Shown in pieces: positions 19,619 to 29,996 of a DNA stretch of 64,000 nucleotides; position 1 is the first letter of the stretch, and the number at the start of each line of letters is the position of its first letter. The stretch is taken from NCBI RefSeq assembly GCF_038502225.1, contig NC_091322.1, positions 1,946,259 to 2,010,258 of the forward strand, in the 5' to 3' direction. The notes beneath the pieces were generated by a model. The model was not told the DNA's origin, ran no database searches, and saw only the letters and a list, made by a program, of their open reading frames with translations. The stretch is from Cherax quadricarinatus. Taxonomy: Eukaryota > Arthropoda > Malacostraca > Decapoda > Parastacidae. The translations under genes and the position numbers were made by a program.

Positions 19619-20920
19619 TTAGACTCTAGATAAAGAGTCCGCCAACACATTTTCTTTGCCGGCAATATATTTAATTCTGAGTGAGTATGGTTGCAGTCTT
19701 AGCGTCCAGCGCATGAGCCTTGTGTTGTGGTTCTTCATGGCTTGGAGATATACTAGAGGATTGTGATCACTGTAGACTGTGACCACCTGCGATGTCTGGC
19801 CCACATAAACATCAAAATGCTCCAAAGCCAGTACCAGCGCGAGGGCTTCTTTTTCAATGGTAGAGTAAGCCCTCTGATGTGGCTTTAACTTGGCTGAAAA
19901 GTATGCTACAGGCTGCAACTCCTCATTCTCGTTTTGTAATAGTACTGCCCCAACCCCAGACTCACAAGCATCAACCTGTAATGAAAAAGGTTTGGAGAAG
20001 TCTGGAGACAAGAGAATGGGTGCAGTACACAATATTCTTTTTGCTTTGTCAAAAGCAGTTTGACAATCTGGGGCCCAATTAAAGGGAACTTTGTGACTGG
20101 TAAGAGAGGTAAGAGGGGCTATAATATCTGAGAAATTCTTAAAGAATCTTCTGTAAAATCCTATCATGCCTAGGAAACGAAGAGATTTCCTATCATGAGG
20201 AACTGGATAATCTTTAATAGCAAGAACTTTAGCAAGTTTAGGTGCAACTTTACCACTACCTACTTCATGGCCTAGAAAAGTGACAGTGGCCTGGCCAAAG
20301 GAAGATTTAGATAAATTAACTGTTAAATGGGAACTCTTAAAGGTCTCAAAAAGAGCCTTAAGTCTAAGTAGGTGTTGATCCCAAGTATCAGACACCACAA
20401 CAATGTCATCTAGGTATGCTGCCGTGCCTTCAAGTCCTTTAATAGCCTGATGGATAAGTTTCTGGAATGAAGAGGGGGTATTTTTCATTCTGAAAGGAGT
20501 AACTGTGTATTGATAATGACCTCCTGGAATTACGAAGGCAGAGATTTCCTTCGCCTTATCCGTTAAAGGTACCTGATAGTAACCTTTAAGGAGATCTAAC
20601 TTAGATACAAAAGTAGCCTTACCCACAAAGTCAATTACGTCATCCAGACGAGGAAGAGGGTAAGCATCTGTAATTGTGACCTCATTCACCTTACGGTAGT
20701 CTGTACACATACGAAACCCTCCATCAGCCTTCTTCACAAGGATGCACGGTGAAGCCCATGGACTAGATGACTCCTCCACTAAACCATGCTTTAACAAAAA
20801 TTCTACTTCCTGCTGAAGTAACCTTTGCTTTTCAGGATTAGCTCTGTAGGGGGAGAGTTTAATTGGTTTAGAGTTTCCCACATCCACATCATGATAACCT
20901 AACGTACATTTTTTCGGCAC
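19619..20920 (-). CDS. pol: Reverse transcriptase and RNase H of the Gmr1-like element
   Basis: A 433-codon frame with Ty3/gypsy RT motifs in order: SPWASPCILVKKADGGFR, KLDLLKGYYQVPL (first Asp), QKLIHQAI and AAYLDDIVVVSD (YLDD active site near residue 168), then FLGMIGFYRRF. RNase H follows (LQVDACESGVGAVLL, STIEKEALALV, TVYSDHNPLVYL) to IKYIAGKENVLADSLSRV. It ends about 320 bp before the 3' LTR with no integrase behind it. Upstream of the first Met, a frame-shifted linker (SETQARNLTELLQS) resembles the normal pre-RT spacer, so this was one polyprotein with the integrase. Confidence 0.93.
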   Translation of the reverse strand: MPKKCTLGYHDVDVGNSKPIKLSPYRANPEKQRLLQQEVEFLLKHGLVEESSSPWASPCILVKKADGGFRMCTDYRKVNEVTITDAYPLPRLDDVIDFVGKATFVSKLDLLKGYYQVPLTDKAKEISAFVIPGGHYQYTVTPFRMKNTPSSFQKLIHQAIKGLEGTAAYLDDIVVVSDTWDQHLLRLKALFETFKSSHLTVNLSKSSFGQATVTFLGHEVGSGKVAPKLAKVLAIKDYPVPHDRKSLRFLGMIGFYRRFFKNFSDIIAPLTSLTSHKVPFNWAPDCQTAFDKAKRILCTAPILLSPDFSKPFSLQVDACESGVGAVLLQNENEELQPVAYFSAKLKPHQRAYSTIEKEALALVLALEHFDVYVGQTSQVVTVYSDHNPLVYLQAMKNHNTRLMRWTLRLQPYSLRIKYIAGKENVLADSLSRV

Positions 20921-21071
20921 ATATGAAAAAATTAGGATGACTGTAGAAGCTCAGTTAAATTTCTTGCTTGTGTTTCAGATAGTCCCTCCATTAAACGGCT
21001 AGGATCCTTGAGAACAGAATTTGAAAGTTTAATATTAATTTCAGAGATAGTGCAAAGAATCAGAGTCGTCC

Positions 21072-21787
21072 TCAGAGGTAGAGGACAGAGTCATTACTGG
21101 GACTATCTGGTGTATGGAAATATTTTAATTGATTAATGTGGTAAGTTTTAGTTTTTGAGGTCTTATCAATGGGAGCTACCACATAATTTACATCAGATAA
21201 TCTACTTACAATCTGCATAGGTCCCGTAAATCTAGCTTTGAAGGTGTGGCCAGGTATAGGTTCCTGCGCCAACACCTTGTCTCCTGGATTGAAGGAGCGG
21301 AATTGTGCACTTCTGCCATATCTCTGTTTCATCTTACTTTGAGCTGTCTTTAGGTTAGCCTTGGCTAACTGACGTGCCACCTGCAACCTTGAAGACGGGT
21401 TGTAGAGTGTTGAGCTAACGTCTTCTCCCATCCATCCTTCTTTGAGCACCCGAAGAGGACCTCGTACATTGTGCCCAAAGATCAGCTCAAACGGACTATA
21501 CCCTGTAGACTCTTGCACCGTCTCTCGTACTGAGAACAACAACAAAGGTAGTGATTCATCCCAGTCTGTAGGAAAGTGCATGCAAAAAGTTCTCATCATT
21601 TTTTTAACGTCTGATGGAATCTTTCCAAGGCGCCTTGGGACTGAGGATGATAGGCAGTGGATAAGTTGTGGATTATCCCTAACCTAGTTAATACTTCCCT
21701 AAATGCTTTGGCAGTAAAGTTAGTACCTTGATCACTTTGAATAGTTTTAGGAATGCCAAAACAAGAAATGAATTTTGTTAAAGCTTT
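21072..21787 (-). pseudogene. pol: Integrase C-terminal half of the Gmr1-like element
   Basis: On the minus strand, after the nested LINE, the core continues: IPKTIQSDQGTNF (second catalytic Asp), STAYHPQSQGALERFH (catalytic Glu), then STGYSPFELIFGHNVRGPL and a C-terminal GDKVLAQEPIPGHTFKARF region to 21072. A frameshift lies around KKM/MRT (about 21600). With the Asp at about 22540 this gives a complete D,D,E set, so the enzyme was once functional. Confidence 0.87.
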
Positions 21788-22442
21788 GAGATTTTTTTTT
21801 TTTTTTCAACAAGTCGGTCGTCTCCCAACGAGGCAGGGTGACCCAAAAAAAAAGAAAGAAAATCCCCAAAAAGAAAATACTTTCATCATCATTCAACACT
21901 TTCACCACACTCACACATTATCACTGCTTTTGCAGAGGTGCTCAGAATACAACAGTTTAGAAGCATATATGTATAGAGATACACAACATATCCCTCCAAA
22001 CTGCCAATATCCCAAACCCCTCCTTTAAAGTGCAGGCATTGTACTTCCCATTTCCAGGACTCAAGTCCGACTATATGAAAATAACCGGTTTCCCTGAATC
22101 CCTTCACTAAATATTACCCTGCTCACACTCCAACAGATCGTCAGGTCCCAAGTATCATTCGTCTCCATTCACTCCTATCTAACACGCTCATGCACGCTTG
22201 CTGGAAGTCCAAGCCCCTCACCCACAAAACCTCCTTTACCCCCTCTTTCCAACCCTTTCGAGGACGACCCCTACCCCTCTTTCCTTCCCCTATAGATTTA
22301 TATGCTTTCCATGTCATTCTACTTTGATCCATTCTCTCTAAATGACCAAACCACCTCAACAACCCCTCTTCTGCCCTCTGACTAATGCTTTTATTAACTC
22401 CACACCTTCTCCTAATTTCCACACTCCGAATTTTCTGCATAA
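21788..22442 (-). mobile_element. RTE subfamily A 3' fragment nested in the integrase
   Basis: A 5'-truncated RTE copy of about 650 bp, from the MQKIRSVEIRRRCG codons to the poly(A) tail at 21788-21806. TCTCA appears at both junctions and the integrase reads through sensibly when the insert is ignored (NTKAI, then KALTKF). It is younger than the LTR element it interrupts. Confidence 0.9.
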
Positions 22443-22985
22443 TATGAGAATAGCTTTAGTATTAATACTGTGCATGGGAATTGCTTCAGGATATCTGGTT
22501 ACTTTATCCATAATCGTAAATAAATATTGATTTCCAGACTTTGACCTAGGTAGTGGGCCTACACAATCTATAATTAATCTGCAAAAGGTTCTCCATCAGC
22601 AGGTATAGGTTGGAGAGGTGCAGGTTTAATGGAATGTCCAGGTTTCCCTACTTGCTGACATTCTCGGCAACACCTAATGTGATTCTTCACATCTTTCTTT
22701 AATTTTGGCCAATAAAATTCTTTTGTGATTCTATACAAGGTTTTAGTAATTCCTAAGTGACCTCCTAATGAAGTATTATCTATATTTAATATTTGAGGTC
22801 TAAACTTAGTTGGAACCACTAACCTGTCATACAATTGCCGGCCCTCTATCTCCTTGCCAGTCTCAGTGCAGATCAAATAATCGTTTTTAACTTCATACTT
22901 GACCAGATGACCCAAAGAGGATTTACCCATGGCTGCCTGAGAAGCGAATTTTAGAGAAGGGTCCTTTCGTTGTTCCTCCCGGAAG
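22443..22985 (-). pseudogene. pol: Integrase zinc-binding domain and start of catalytic core
   Basis: The H2C2 zinc-binding segment reads GGHLGITKTLYRITKEFYWP followed by HIRCCRECQQVGKPG (His, His, Cys, Cys). A one-base frameshift near 22575 separates it from LIIDCVGPLPRSKSGNQYLF, which holds the first catalytic Asp. It sits downstream of protease and upstream of RT, the feature that defines the Gmr1-type order. Confidence 0.9.
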
Positions 22986-23600
22986 GACAGTCCCTCGGGC
23001 ATGAAAACAGACATCTGGCAATCCTGCAACCTGGGAATAGGAAGGCTTGATCGGGGTCTGTTCACTTGATTTAAGAGGCTCCGGCCGGTGTGCCTCATAA
23101 AACAACGTGGCTATTCCGAGATCGGAGTCGTCCAAGGATAGGTCAACATTCTCTCCAGACAACCCTTGGGATGTTGCCCGAGTTATAGCCAACACCGGAG
23201 AAGAATTACTCATTATAGGTTCAGGACACGCACTAACAGTAGTAATGTTATTACCCAGTAATAACATGGCATCTTTCATGGGGAATCCTTTTGAGACACC
23301 TACAGTCAAGTACCCAGTGTAATATTTGCACTGTACATAAATTTTATGCAAAGGGACAGAATATATAGCTCCTCCAAATGCTTCCAATAAAACAGAGGAA
23401 TTCAAGGAAGTGTTCTCTGAAAGGGGTAATATTCCTTCTCTTACAAGTGAGCAATATGCTCCAGTATCTCTAAAGGTCTTTACTTCAGTTGTTTCTGAGT
23501 TTTCCTGAAGGGAAATAAGACTCTTGCAATAATAAGGGGCCATACCTTTTTCTACTTCTCTAGGGGACATGTTACTAGGGATATTAGAGATTTTCCCAAT
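22986..23600 (-). pseudogene. pol: Protease region of the Gmr1-like element
   Basis: Part of the long frame 22923-24197. After the zinc knuckle comes TFRDTGAYCSLV (aspartic protease DTG motif, about 23446-23475) and, about 75 residues later, AMLLLGNNI, which fits the second half of a retropepsin. It lies in the same frame as gag, so gag-protease was one open frame here. Confidence 0.82.
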
Positions 23601-24852
23601 GGGTTGGGGTTTATGGGGGCAGTTGGGATGGATGTGACCTACTTTATTACACAGGAAGCAGACGACAGGCTTGCCCTTTACTCCCTGCTGACGTTGCAAA
23701 TGGTGTCGTTCTGGCTGGTGTCTCTCTGGATACTGTTGTCGAGATGCACCATGAGTAGTTTGCTTCTCCGCAGGTGGACCATAAGTTGAGAAGCGTGGCT
23801 CACCAGGTGACTTAGTTGGCTGACGTAGACGTTCTCCCTCCGGCTGGCACTTCATTCTCCAAGGTTGCCAATCTCTGCTCATGCCAGGCTGTTGAAAAGA
23901 GAGACGGGACCGCTCGGACAAGGAGCGGTTAGTTTCGAAGGTATCAGCTAACCTGGCTGCCTCCAATGCAGTGGTTAAGTCACGATCCTGCAGAAAGACT
24001 CGAACCTCTGGTCCCACAGACTCCAGCAGGTTATCAATCAGAATAAGCTGCACCAGCTCCTCAAAGGTAGAGACACCACTTGCTTTATACCAGCTGGTAA
24101 AAGCTTTGGTTTGCTGTCTCACAAAGTCCACTAGGGATTGACCAAGCTGTCGTCTGCCCAGCTTAAAAATCTTTATATTTGGCTGGGATACATGCATATG
24201 CTCCCAACACTGTGGTCTTCACTACTTGATAATCAGAAAATTCAGCGTCATTTAATACTGACGTAAATTCCTGTGCCTTACCAAACAATGCTGTATGAAC
24301 CAACGATGCCCAATGCTGTTCCGGCCACCTCAAGGCTCGAGCCTGATTTTCGAAGCTTTCGAAAAATTGTTCTTTTTCGGCCTCATTGAAGCGGGGAACA
24401 AACTGTACTGCTTTCTGTAAACTAAAATTATTTACAGAATGCGAAAACTGCCTCCTTTCTCTTTCCCTATCAAATTCTTCCCTTGCGAATGCTCTCTGTT
24501 CCCTAGTTTGCTCAAGATTGATTTTTGCCAGCTCAAGTGCCAACGACGCTGATTCACCTTGAGACAACCCAGCTGCACTATACTGACCATTTTGCTCCGT
24601 AGGTGTATCATCTTCCTCTTGCGAGAACATAGTAGTTTTTGCCCTAGCTCCCGTAGAGGGAGGAGTCTGATGTGCCATCTCTTCTTCTATAAGTTTCTCA
24701 GCAATCGGTGAATGCAGTTGCACAGCTGTGAGAGTGCGTTTGTATTTAATGCCAATGGAACGAGCAATTTGCCAACAACGCTGTAGGGACAATTTAGGTA
24801 GGTTATGCAAAGTATATGCCGACACCAGACGTCTGACTCGTCTAGGTGGCAT
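23601..24852 (-). pseudogene. gag: gag of the Gmr1-like element (SCAN-like capsid plus zinc knuckle)
   Basis: The minus-strand frame begins near 24852; the plausible start is the Met of MAHQTPPSTGARAK, and a coiled region rich in Glu/Arg follows. The capsid-like stretch (VPRFNEAEKEQFFESFENQA, then LGQSLVDFVRQQTKAFTSWY and STFEELVQLILIDNLLESVG) resembles the SCAN fold, which is known to derive from Gmr1-like gag. A one-base shift at about 24190 breaks it. The nucleocapsid end has one CCHC knuckle (CFLCNKVGHIHPNC, about 23620-23665). Confidence 0.85.
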
Positions 24853-25282
24853 AAGTTATTCGCTATGCACAGTACGATTGCAGAATACCCCAATGTAACA
24901 CTTTAATTTGCAGGACACACTTAGCTATGCACAGTACGATTGCAGAATACGCATACAAGCAAAGCCGACTGCAAAATTCTCCACACCGAACAGGCTAGTA
25001 ACAACTAACACGCAAAATTTGTAAAGCAATGCCAGACAGCTACACTGTTCTAGAAGATTGACCGTAGCGAAGCGAGCACACCGAACAAGCTAGTAGCGAG
25101 CTGTTGAACGATCACACAATAGCAAGGCTGACCATAACAGTAACTGACACGCAAAATTTGTAAAGCGTAGGCAAAGCTAATGCAATGCCAGCCAGCAAGC
25201 TGCACAATGTTCCTGCTACGAGCTTCACCCTAAGCTCAACCATTTCTCTAAGTCCAGCTCCAGCTCTCGGACAGGCTACCCA

Positions 25283-25706
25283 TATTACAACCCAGGATTC
25301 CAAATGGCCTGTTATCCCGGGTGTAATGGGAGCAAAATAAACACAGCAGAAAAAGTTTAGACTTATATTATCCTTCACCAATTTAGAACAGCAACATGTA
25401 CACTATGTACAGTGATAAGTATAGTGCACTCCACGATAAGCAAGGCAGAAATAGAAGCCACAAGATAGACCGTGCTTCAACCAGCTCTAGAATGGGAATG
25501 ACAAGGGCAGACAGGAGAGTGGTACCCACATAACCTCTGCGATTGCCAAAAACCATCTTCTTATTGGCTAGAACCTGGTCACTAGTTGAACGACGGGGCC
25601 CCATCATCAACTCTTAGCAACCTGGTTCGCTGGTTGGGGGAGATAGCCTGTAAATGAGGGTGTGTACATGCGCCGAATAAAGGTTACGTACTCTTTGCAT
25701 GCCACA
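25283..25706 (-). repeat. 5' LTR of the Gmr1-like element
   Basis: The promoter-side LTR for the minus-strand element. Directly downstream on the minus strand the sequence starts TGGGTAGCCTGTCC, a PBS candidate because it begins with the complement of tRNA CCA; the priming tRNA is not identified. Confidence 0.92.
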
Positions 25707-25832
25707 CTGTGAGACAGAGATAGACAGACAGAGACAGATAGACAGGGATAGACAGAGACAAAGATAGAGACAGAGACAAGCAGAAATAGACAGACAGAGA
25801 TATACATAGATACAGACAGACAAACGGAGATA
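25707..25832. repeat. GACA/GATA-type microsatellite
   Basis: Imperfect tetranucleotide repeat (GACAGATA, GACAGAGA) beginning at the target duplication of the LTR element. Open frames through it are artefacts of the repeat. Confidence 0.9.
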
Positions 25833-25834
25833 GA

Positions 25835-25955
25835 GCCAGGCCGCCAGCAGCTGGCCAGCCACGCAGCTGGCCAGCCACGCAGCTGGCCAGCCATGCAGCT
25901 AGCCAGCCAATCAGCTAGTCAGTCAGCCAGTCAGGCAACCTGCCAGCCAGCCAGA
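25835..25955. repeat. GC-rich minisatellite (CCAGCCACGCAGCTGG units)
   Basis: Several imperfect 16-bp-like units of CCAGCCACGCAGCTGG, decaying into CAGCCAGTCAGCCAG. Strong CAGCTG palindromes occur in each unit. Confidence 0.85.
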
Positions 25956-26804
25956 ATTATTTCTCTTTACTTAGGGCATAGGTTATAAGACATTCTGAAA
26001 GGGTGTTGCACAAATATTGCACATGGATTATTATCGAGGTTTTTTTTATATTTCCCTGACCCCTTGTGGCCACATATACCTCAAAGCCACTAAACTCAGG
26101 GTCAAAATCACTTTCCTCTTAAAATGAATCAGTGAATCCCAGGTGTTTGCTGCGCTGTTTGCTCTAGCTGGTGCTCAGTTGAACTGGTGCTCCCACAAGG
26201 TACTACGTGGTCCCAGATTTTTTTAATACCGCACACACTGAGTGTTAGAACCCATTCTATGCTGACAAGGCATCTCAGGCCAATCGTGCCAAATTTGAAG
26301 GCAGGAAAAATAAAACGTATACAGTGGACCCCCGCATAACGATTTTAATCCGTGCAAGAGGGGTAATTGTTATGCGAAATAATCGGTATGCGAATGAATT
26401 TTCCCCATAAGAAATAATGGAAATCAAATTAATCCGTGCAAGACACCCAAAAGTATGAAAAAAAAAATTTTACCACATGAAATATACATTTTCCCACACA
26501 CAAAGAGAAGGATACATGCACAATAGTAGAGTAGTACATGCACAGTATATATTGTGCATGTACTAGTCTACTAAATGAAGAATAAATGACACTTACCTTT
26601 ATTGAAGATGCAGCAATGACTGATGAGACACTGTGTCCTGGGAGTGCCTTTTCCTCCTGAGTAATGTAGGTCCTGTTTGGCATTTTCTTCCAGAACAGGC
26701 CTTATCACACTGTGTGTGCCACTACGATTCTTAAATCTCTCAAACCAACCTTTGCTGGCTTTAAATTCACCAATATGAGCACTAGTTCCAGGCATTTTTC
26801 CCTG

Positions 26805-26940
26805 TTCACCTGGGTGTTAGTCGACTTGTGTGGGTTGCATCCTGGGAGACAAGATTAAGGACCCCAATGGAAATAAGTTAGACAGTCTTCGATGACACTG
26901 ACTTTTTTGGGTTATCCTGGGTGGCAAATCCTCTGGGGTT
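26805..26940 (+). mobile_element. SINE body fragment inside the Tigger
   Basis: Carries the shared SINE modules CACCTGGGTGTTAGTCGACT, GGGTTGCATCCTGGGA, GGACCCCAATGGAAATAAGT and ACTTTTTTGGGTTATCCTGG, without a tRNA head. Confidence 0.7.
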
Positions 26941-26975
26941 AATTGTTTTTTGGTATTCTCAATAAGCCACACCAA

Positions 26976-27172
26976 CAACGGTGCTACAGCAGCAGCAGCT
27001 GACGGTGGTACAGCAGCAACAGACGATGCTACAGCAGCAGCTGACGGTGGTACAGCAGCATCGTTGCTACAGCAGCAACAGACGATGTTACAGCAGCAGC
27101 AGACGATGCTACAGCAGCAGCAGCAGCAGCTGACAGTGCAGCAGCAGCAGCAGCAGCAGCTGTACCACCAAT
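26976..27172. repeat. Interrupted CAG/CTG trinucleotide repeat
   Basis: Nearly 200 bp of imperfect CAG with GACGGTGGTA and ACAGACGATG interruptions; it decodes as poly-Ala on the transposase strand. It begins exactly where the transposase reads STIATI, so it expanded within the element. Confidence 0.93.
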
Positions 27173-27660
27173 AGTAGCGATGGTTGATTGGGGTTTATTA
27201 TTCAACCTGGCCAGCTCGGAGACACGCACTCCACTTTCACACTTATCAATGATCTTTTTCTTCATCTCTATTGTAATTCTCACCCTTATTGCTGTAGGGT
27301 TGGCACTAGAAGCTTTCTTGGGGCCCATGGTCACTTATTTTCCAGAAAAAGCACCGAAAACACTGTAATAATACGAAATATTCCGATTGTATGCTTGGAT
27401 GTTACCGCGTAGGCTGGCTGGTAAACAATGCCACTGGCGGAACATGCGAGCGTGGCTCAGGCCGCACATTGGACGCGTCTCGGACGAAAATCGGTGAGCG
27501 GGTTTTTAAGCGGTATGTGAGGCAAAATTTTTGCGATTAAAACAAGCGGTATGTGGATTAATCGCTATGTGATGCCATCGTTATGCGGGGGTCCACTGTA
27601 TATACGTTTGGACCGTTTACGGGTTAATGCTTCAGGAATTGCAATGCAACATCCTAAAGG

Positions 27661-27945
27661 AGGCTTTACTAATGTGTTTTTGTTCAGTTTACTTATAGAT
27701 TGATAACCTGGTCATCTAGGGTTTTTTTCCTTAGCCTGCAGGCCATTATGGATATCAGAAAATTATCTTGCTATAATAAGCCTATTTTTCACAGGTAACT
27801 TTCATTTTAGTTGGGATATGCTCTCACACATTGATAAATTGGAATTTTATACAGTATCTTAGAAATTCACGTTTTCTAGAATAAAATTAATTCCTTTATA
27901 CGTATATTTTTATTTTTAACTCAGACACAAGTATAAAAATGGTGC
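27661..27945. other. Intron sequence, nothing recognised
   Basis: AT-rich, no frame longer than chance, no repeat match noticed. Confidence 0.55.
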
Positions 27946-28165
27946 AAGTAACCTTGAATTTTGGAGGTAGAAAGTACAGTGCCTACACTGAAAGATAGGT
28001 TGGGCTGTAATGCCTCAGAGAGTCATATGGATTGTGCTGTCCATGCATTTTGGGAAAGTTATGTAGAGAATGAGTGATACTGAATATGCCTCCATCACTG
28101 TGTACATCAATTGAGAACAGCTAATGGGTTAAAAATAATTGGATCATAATACGGCCGGTTTGTTG
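27946..28165 (+). mobile_element. Ancient RTE 3' UTR remnant
   Basis: A heavily diverged match to the family's 3' UTR: AAAGTACAGTGCCTACACTG and a terminal ACGGCCGGTTTGTTG. No coding part remains. Confidence 0.6.
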
Positions 28166-28265
28166 TAAGAATGTGTTACTTTGAAATTAAAATTTATGGA
28201 TAGTTATTAATGAAATGTATAGAGATTTCACTACAGATTAGTCACTAGTGTGAAATAGAGAAATA

Positions 28266-28578
28266 CACCTACCATCCGACTTACGACTGAGTTCGGTTCC
28301 GAGAAACCGGTCGTAAGTCAAAATGGTCGTAAGTCGAACTTTACTACTGAATATCAACAAAACATTTTTGTAATGGCTTTATTTTATTGTTTTATTTTGG
28401 TATTTCATGTTTTAGTTTACTTTTTATGTTGTTACTATTGTATTTTACACTGTAAGGTTTAGGATAAACACTGTGTACAACACAAATAGTTGTTTATTTC
28501 CCAGAAATTTTGCATAAAAAACACAGTTGTAAGTCAAGTGGTCGTAAGTCGAGCAGGTCGTAAGTCGGATGGTAGGTG
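28266..28578. mobile_element. MITE with perfect 22-bp terminal inverted repeats
   Basis: 313 bp, flanked by TA on both sides. The terminal repeats begin CACCTACCATCCGACTTACG and are identical for 22 bp; internal GGTCGTAAGTC motifs repeat near both ends. No coding capacity. TA duplication and TIR style fit the Tc1/mariner-pogo superfamily. Confidence 0.9.
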
Positions 28579-28805
28579 TATTACATAAATATTATAATCT
28601 TTCATAGGAAGATGCATCAGCATAGCAATAAAATATTTAGTAGAAATCATGAATATCATTAATAGACTAGCTCTTCAGTAGAAAGAAGTTTTGTGAAAAT
28701 CATGTTACTTGTAGCATTTAAAAAAATTCTACTTGGAATATGTATCTGGAAACTTAGATACTGAGACCATATGGCGTATTATTAACATTTGGCATATTTT
28801 CCTAC

Positions 28806-29062
28806 CATCTGGAGTTTATCTGGAGAGAGTTCCGGGGGTCAACGCCCCCGCGGCCCGGTCTGTGACCAGGCCTCCTTAGGTCAGTGTCCCAGGATGCGAC
28901 CCACACCAGTCGACTAACACCCAGGTACCCATTTTACTGATGGGGAACATAGACAACAGGTGGAAAGAAACACGTCCAATGTTTCTACTCTGGCTGGGAA
29001 TCGAACCCAGGCCCTCACCGTGTGAAGCGAGAGAGTTAACCACCAGGCCACCAGAGCCCCCA
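28806..29062 (-). mobile_element. tRNA-derived SINE, tail type 1
   Basis: Minus-strand head GGTGGCCTGGTGGTTAACTC...GGGTTCGATTCCCAG, with a good B box (GGTTCGATTCC). The body contains TACCTGGGTGTTAGTCGACT and GGGTCGCATCCTGGGACA, and the 3' end GGCCTGGTCACAGACCGGGC and GGGGGCGTTGACCCCCGGAA has strong inverted-repeat structure. The same head occurs at 52372-52615 with a different tail. Confidence 0.88.
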
Positions 29063-29790
29063 TGGGTAAGTTTTTTCCCCACAACAGCAGTCTCCCACCA
29101 AATCGGGTGACCAATCAGAGGAAACATTTGCCATCATTCGGTGGCTGTTTTGAGAAAAAGTGCACAGACATCACAGTTCAGATTGCACTCCAAACTGTAA
29201 CATTTTCAACCTTTAAGACAGCTGCCGCTGTATTTCCAACCTACAAAAGTAAAATTTAGCTAACCAGTTTCCTTGAATCCCTTTGTAAATATTACCTTAC
29301 ACACACACGCACTCCTACCATCCAACCATTCCTGGGACAATGAGAGAGAGAGAGAGAATGTGAGAGAGAGAGAGAGAATGAGAATGAGAATTTACTCTTA
29401 CCCTTCCTTCCACTTAAGAAGTTATACTATGCTCCATCCTCTTTAAGTATCTAATCCACTTCAGTAACCTCTCCTCTACCCTTTGAATTTTTTTTTTTTT
29501 TTTTTTTGGTGTAACCCCACACCATCTTTTAATTTCTATGCTCTGAATTCTTTGCATAATATTTGCAACACATTGCTTTCAAATGTGGTATCTCCACTGC
29601 CTTCAGCTGCAATGTTATAAAGTTAGTCCATGCCTCATACCCATATAAAAGTTGGTACCATCATACTCTGGTACATTTCTCTTTTGCCTTCCTAGATATA
29701 TACTTTCTTCACAGACATTCAACACTCAACCTACCCTTTCCTGTATTTCTGTTTAAGCTACCTTTAAATAATAATCAGACATCAGTTGCT
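29063..29790 (-). pseudogene. Ancient RTE LINE, heavily decayed
   Basis: Antisense remnants in correct order: tail (CAGTCTCCCACCAAATCGGGTGACC), 3' UTR, then codons equivalent to the C-terminal domain and YGCEAW region (CATACCCATATAAAAGTTGG, GTACATTTCTCTTTTGCC). A GAGAGA-rich tract lies at 29341-29390. Divergence is far greater than in the other copies. Confidence 0.7.
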
Positions 29791-29996
29791 CTTTCTAAAT
29801 AGAAAAAATGTACCAAAACCTTATCACTCAACCATTTTATCCATGGGCACATAGTCCAATAGACAGTTCTGGTTACATACATCATATTTCATAACTTATT
29901 CTTATCCAGTGTTTAAGAGATAATTTTATGGAAGCCTGAAGTTAATGACTCAAAAAGTTTGCTTTAACTTATGATTTGTTTTTCTATTTTTCACAG

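Larger units (their letters stand above)
18868..25706 (-). mobile_element. Complete Ty3/gypsy LTR retrotransposon with Gmr1-type domain order
   Basis: Two LTRs of about 425 bp (18868-19293, 25283-25706) are flanked by the 5-bp duplication CTGTG (18863-18867, 25707-25711). The internal region, on the minus strand, reads gag, zinc knuckle, protease, integrase, RT, RNase H, so integrase precedes RT. Ordinary Ty3/gypsy elements have integrase last; the Gmr1 group described from fish and other deuterostomes has this order. A polypurine tract (GGGGTGGGGG on the minus strand) abuts the 3' LTR, and a TGG-starting PBS candidate abuts the 5' LTR. Without the nested LINE (~650 bp) it is about 6.2 kb. 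LTRs differ at about half a dozen sites by eye; several frameshifts make it inactive. Confidence 0.92.
26322..27598 (-). mobile_element. Internally deleted Tigger (pogo-type) DNA transposon
   Basis: TIRs start with CAGTGGACCCCCGCATA at both ends and are flanked by TA duplications (26320-26321, 27599-27600). On the minus strand it keeps the transposase N-terminus (MGPKKASSANPTAIRVR, then SGVRVSELARLNNKPQSTIA, the CENP-B-type helix-turn-helix) and a later piece (EFKASKGWFERFKNRSGTHS). The catalytic domain is deleted. A CAG tract and a SINE fragment lie between the two coding remnants. Confidence 0.9.
26105..27660. repeat. Decayed piggyBac-like repeat interrupted by a Tigger element (tentative)
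   Basis: The flanks of the Tigger insertion (to 26321 and from 27599) join to a segment resembling the right end of the 33628-34660 element: GCACACACTGAGTG, CCCATTCT, TTTGAAGGCAGG, AACGTATATACGTTTGG and a final GGGTTAA. The left terminus was not located, so the extent is uncertain. Confidence 0.45.

Noticed and set aside
20920..21072. Integrase-before-RT order as an artefact of local inversion or two elements
   Set aside because: All domains are on one strand between one LTR pair with one target duplication, and the integrase-RT spacer resembles a normal pre-RT linker, so one element is the simpler reading.
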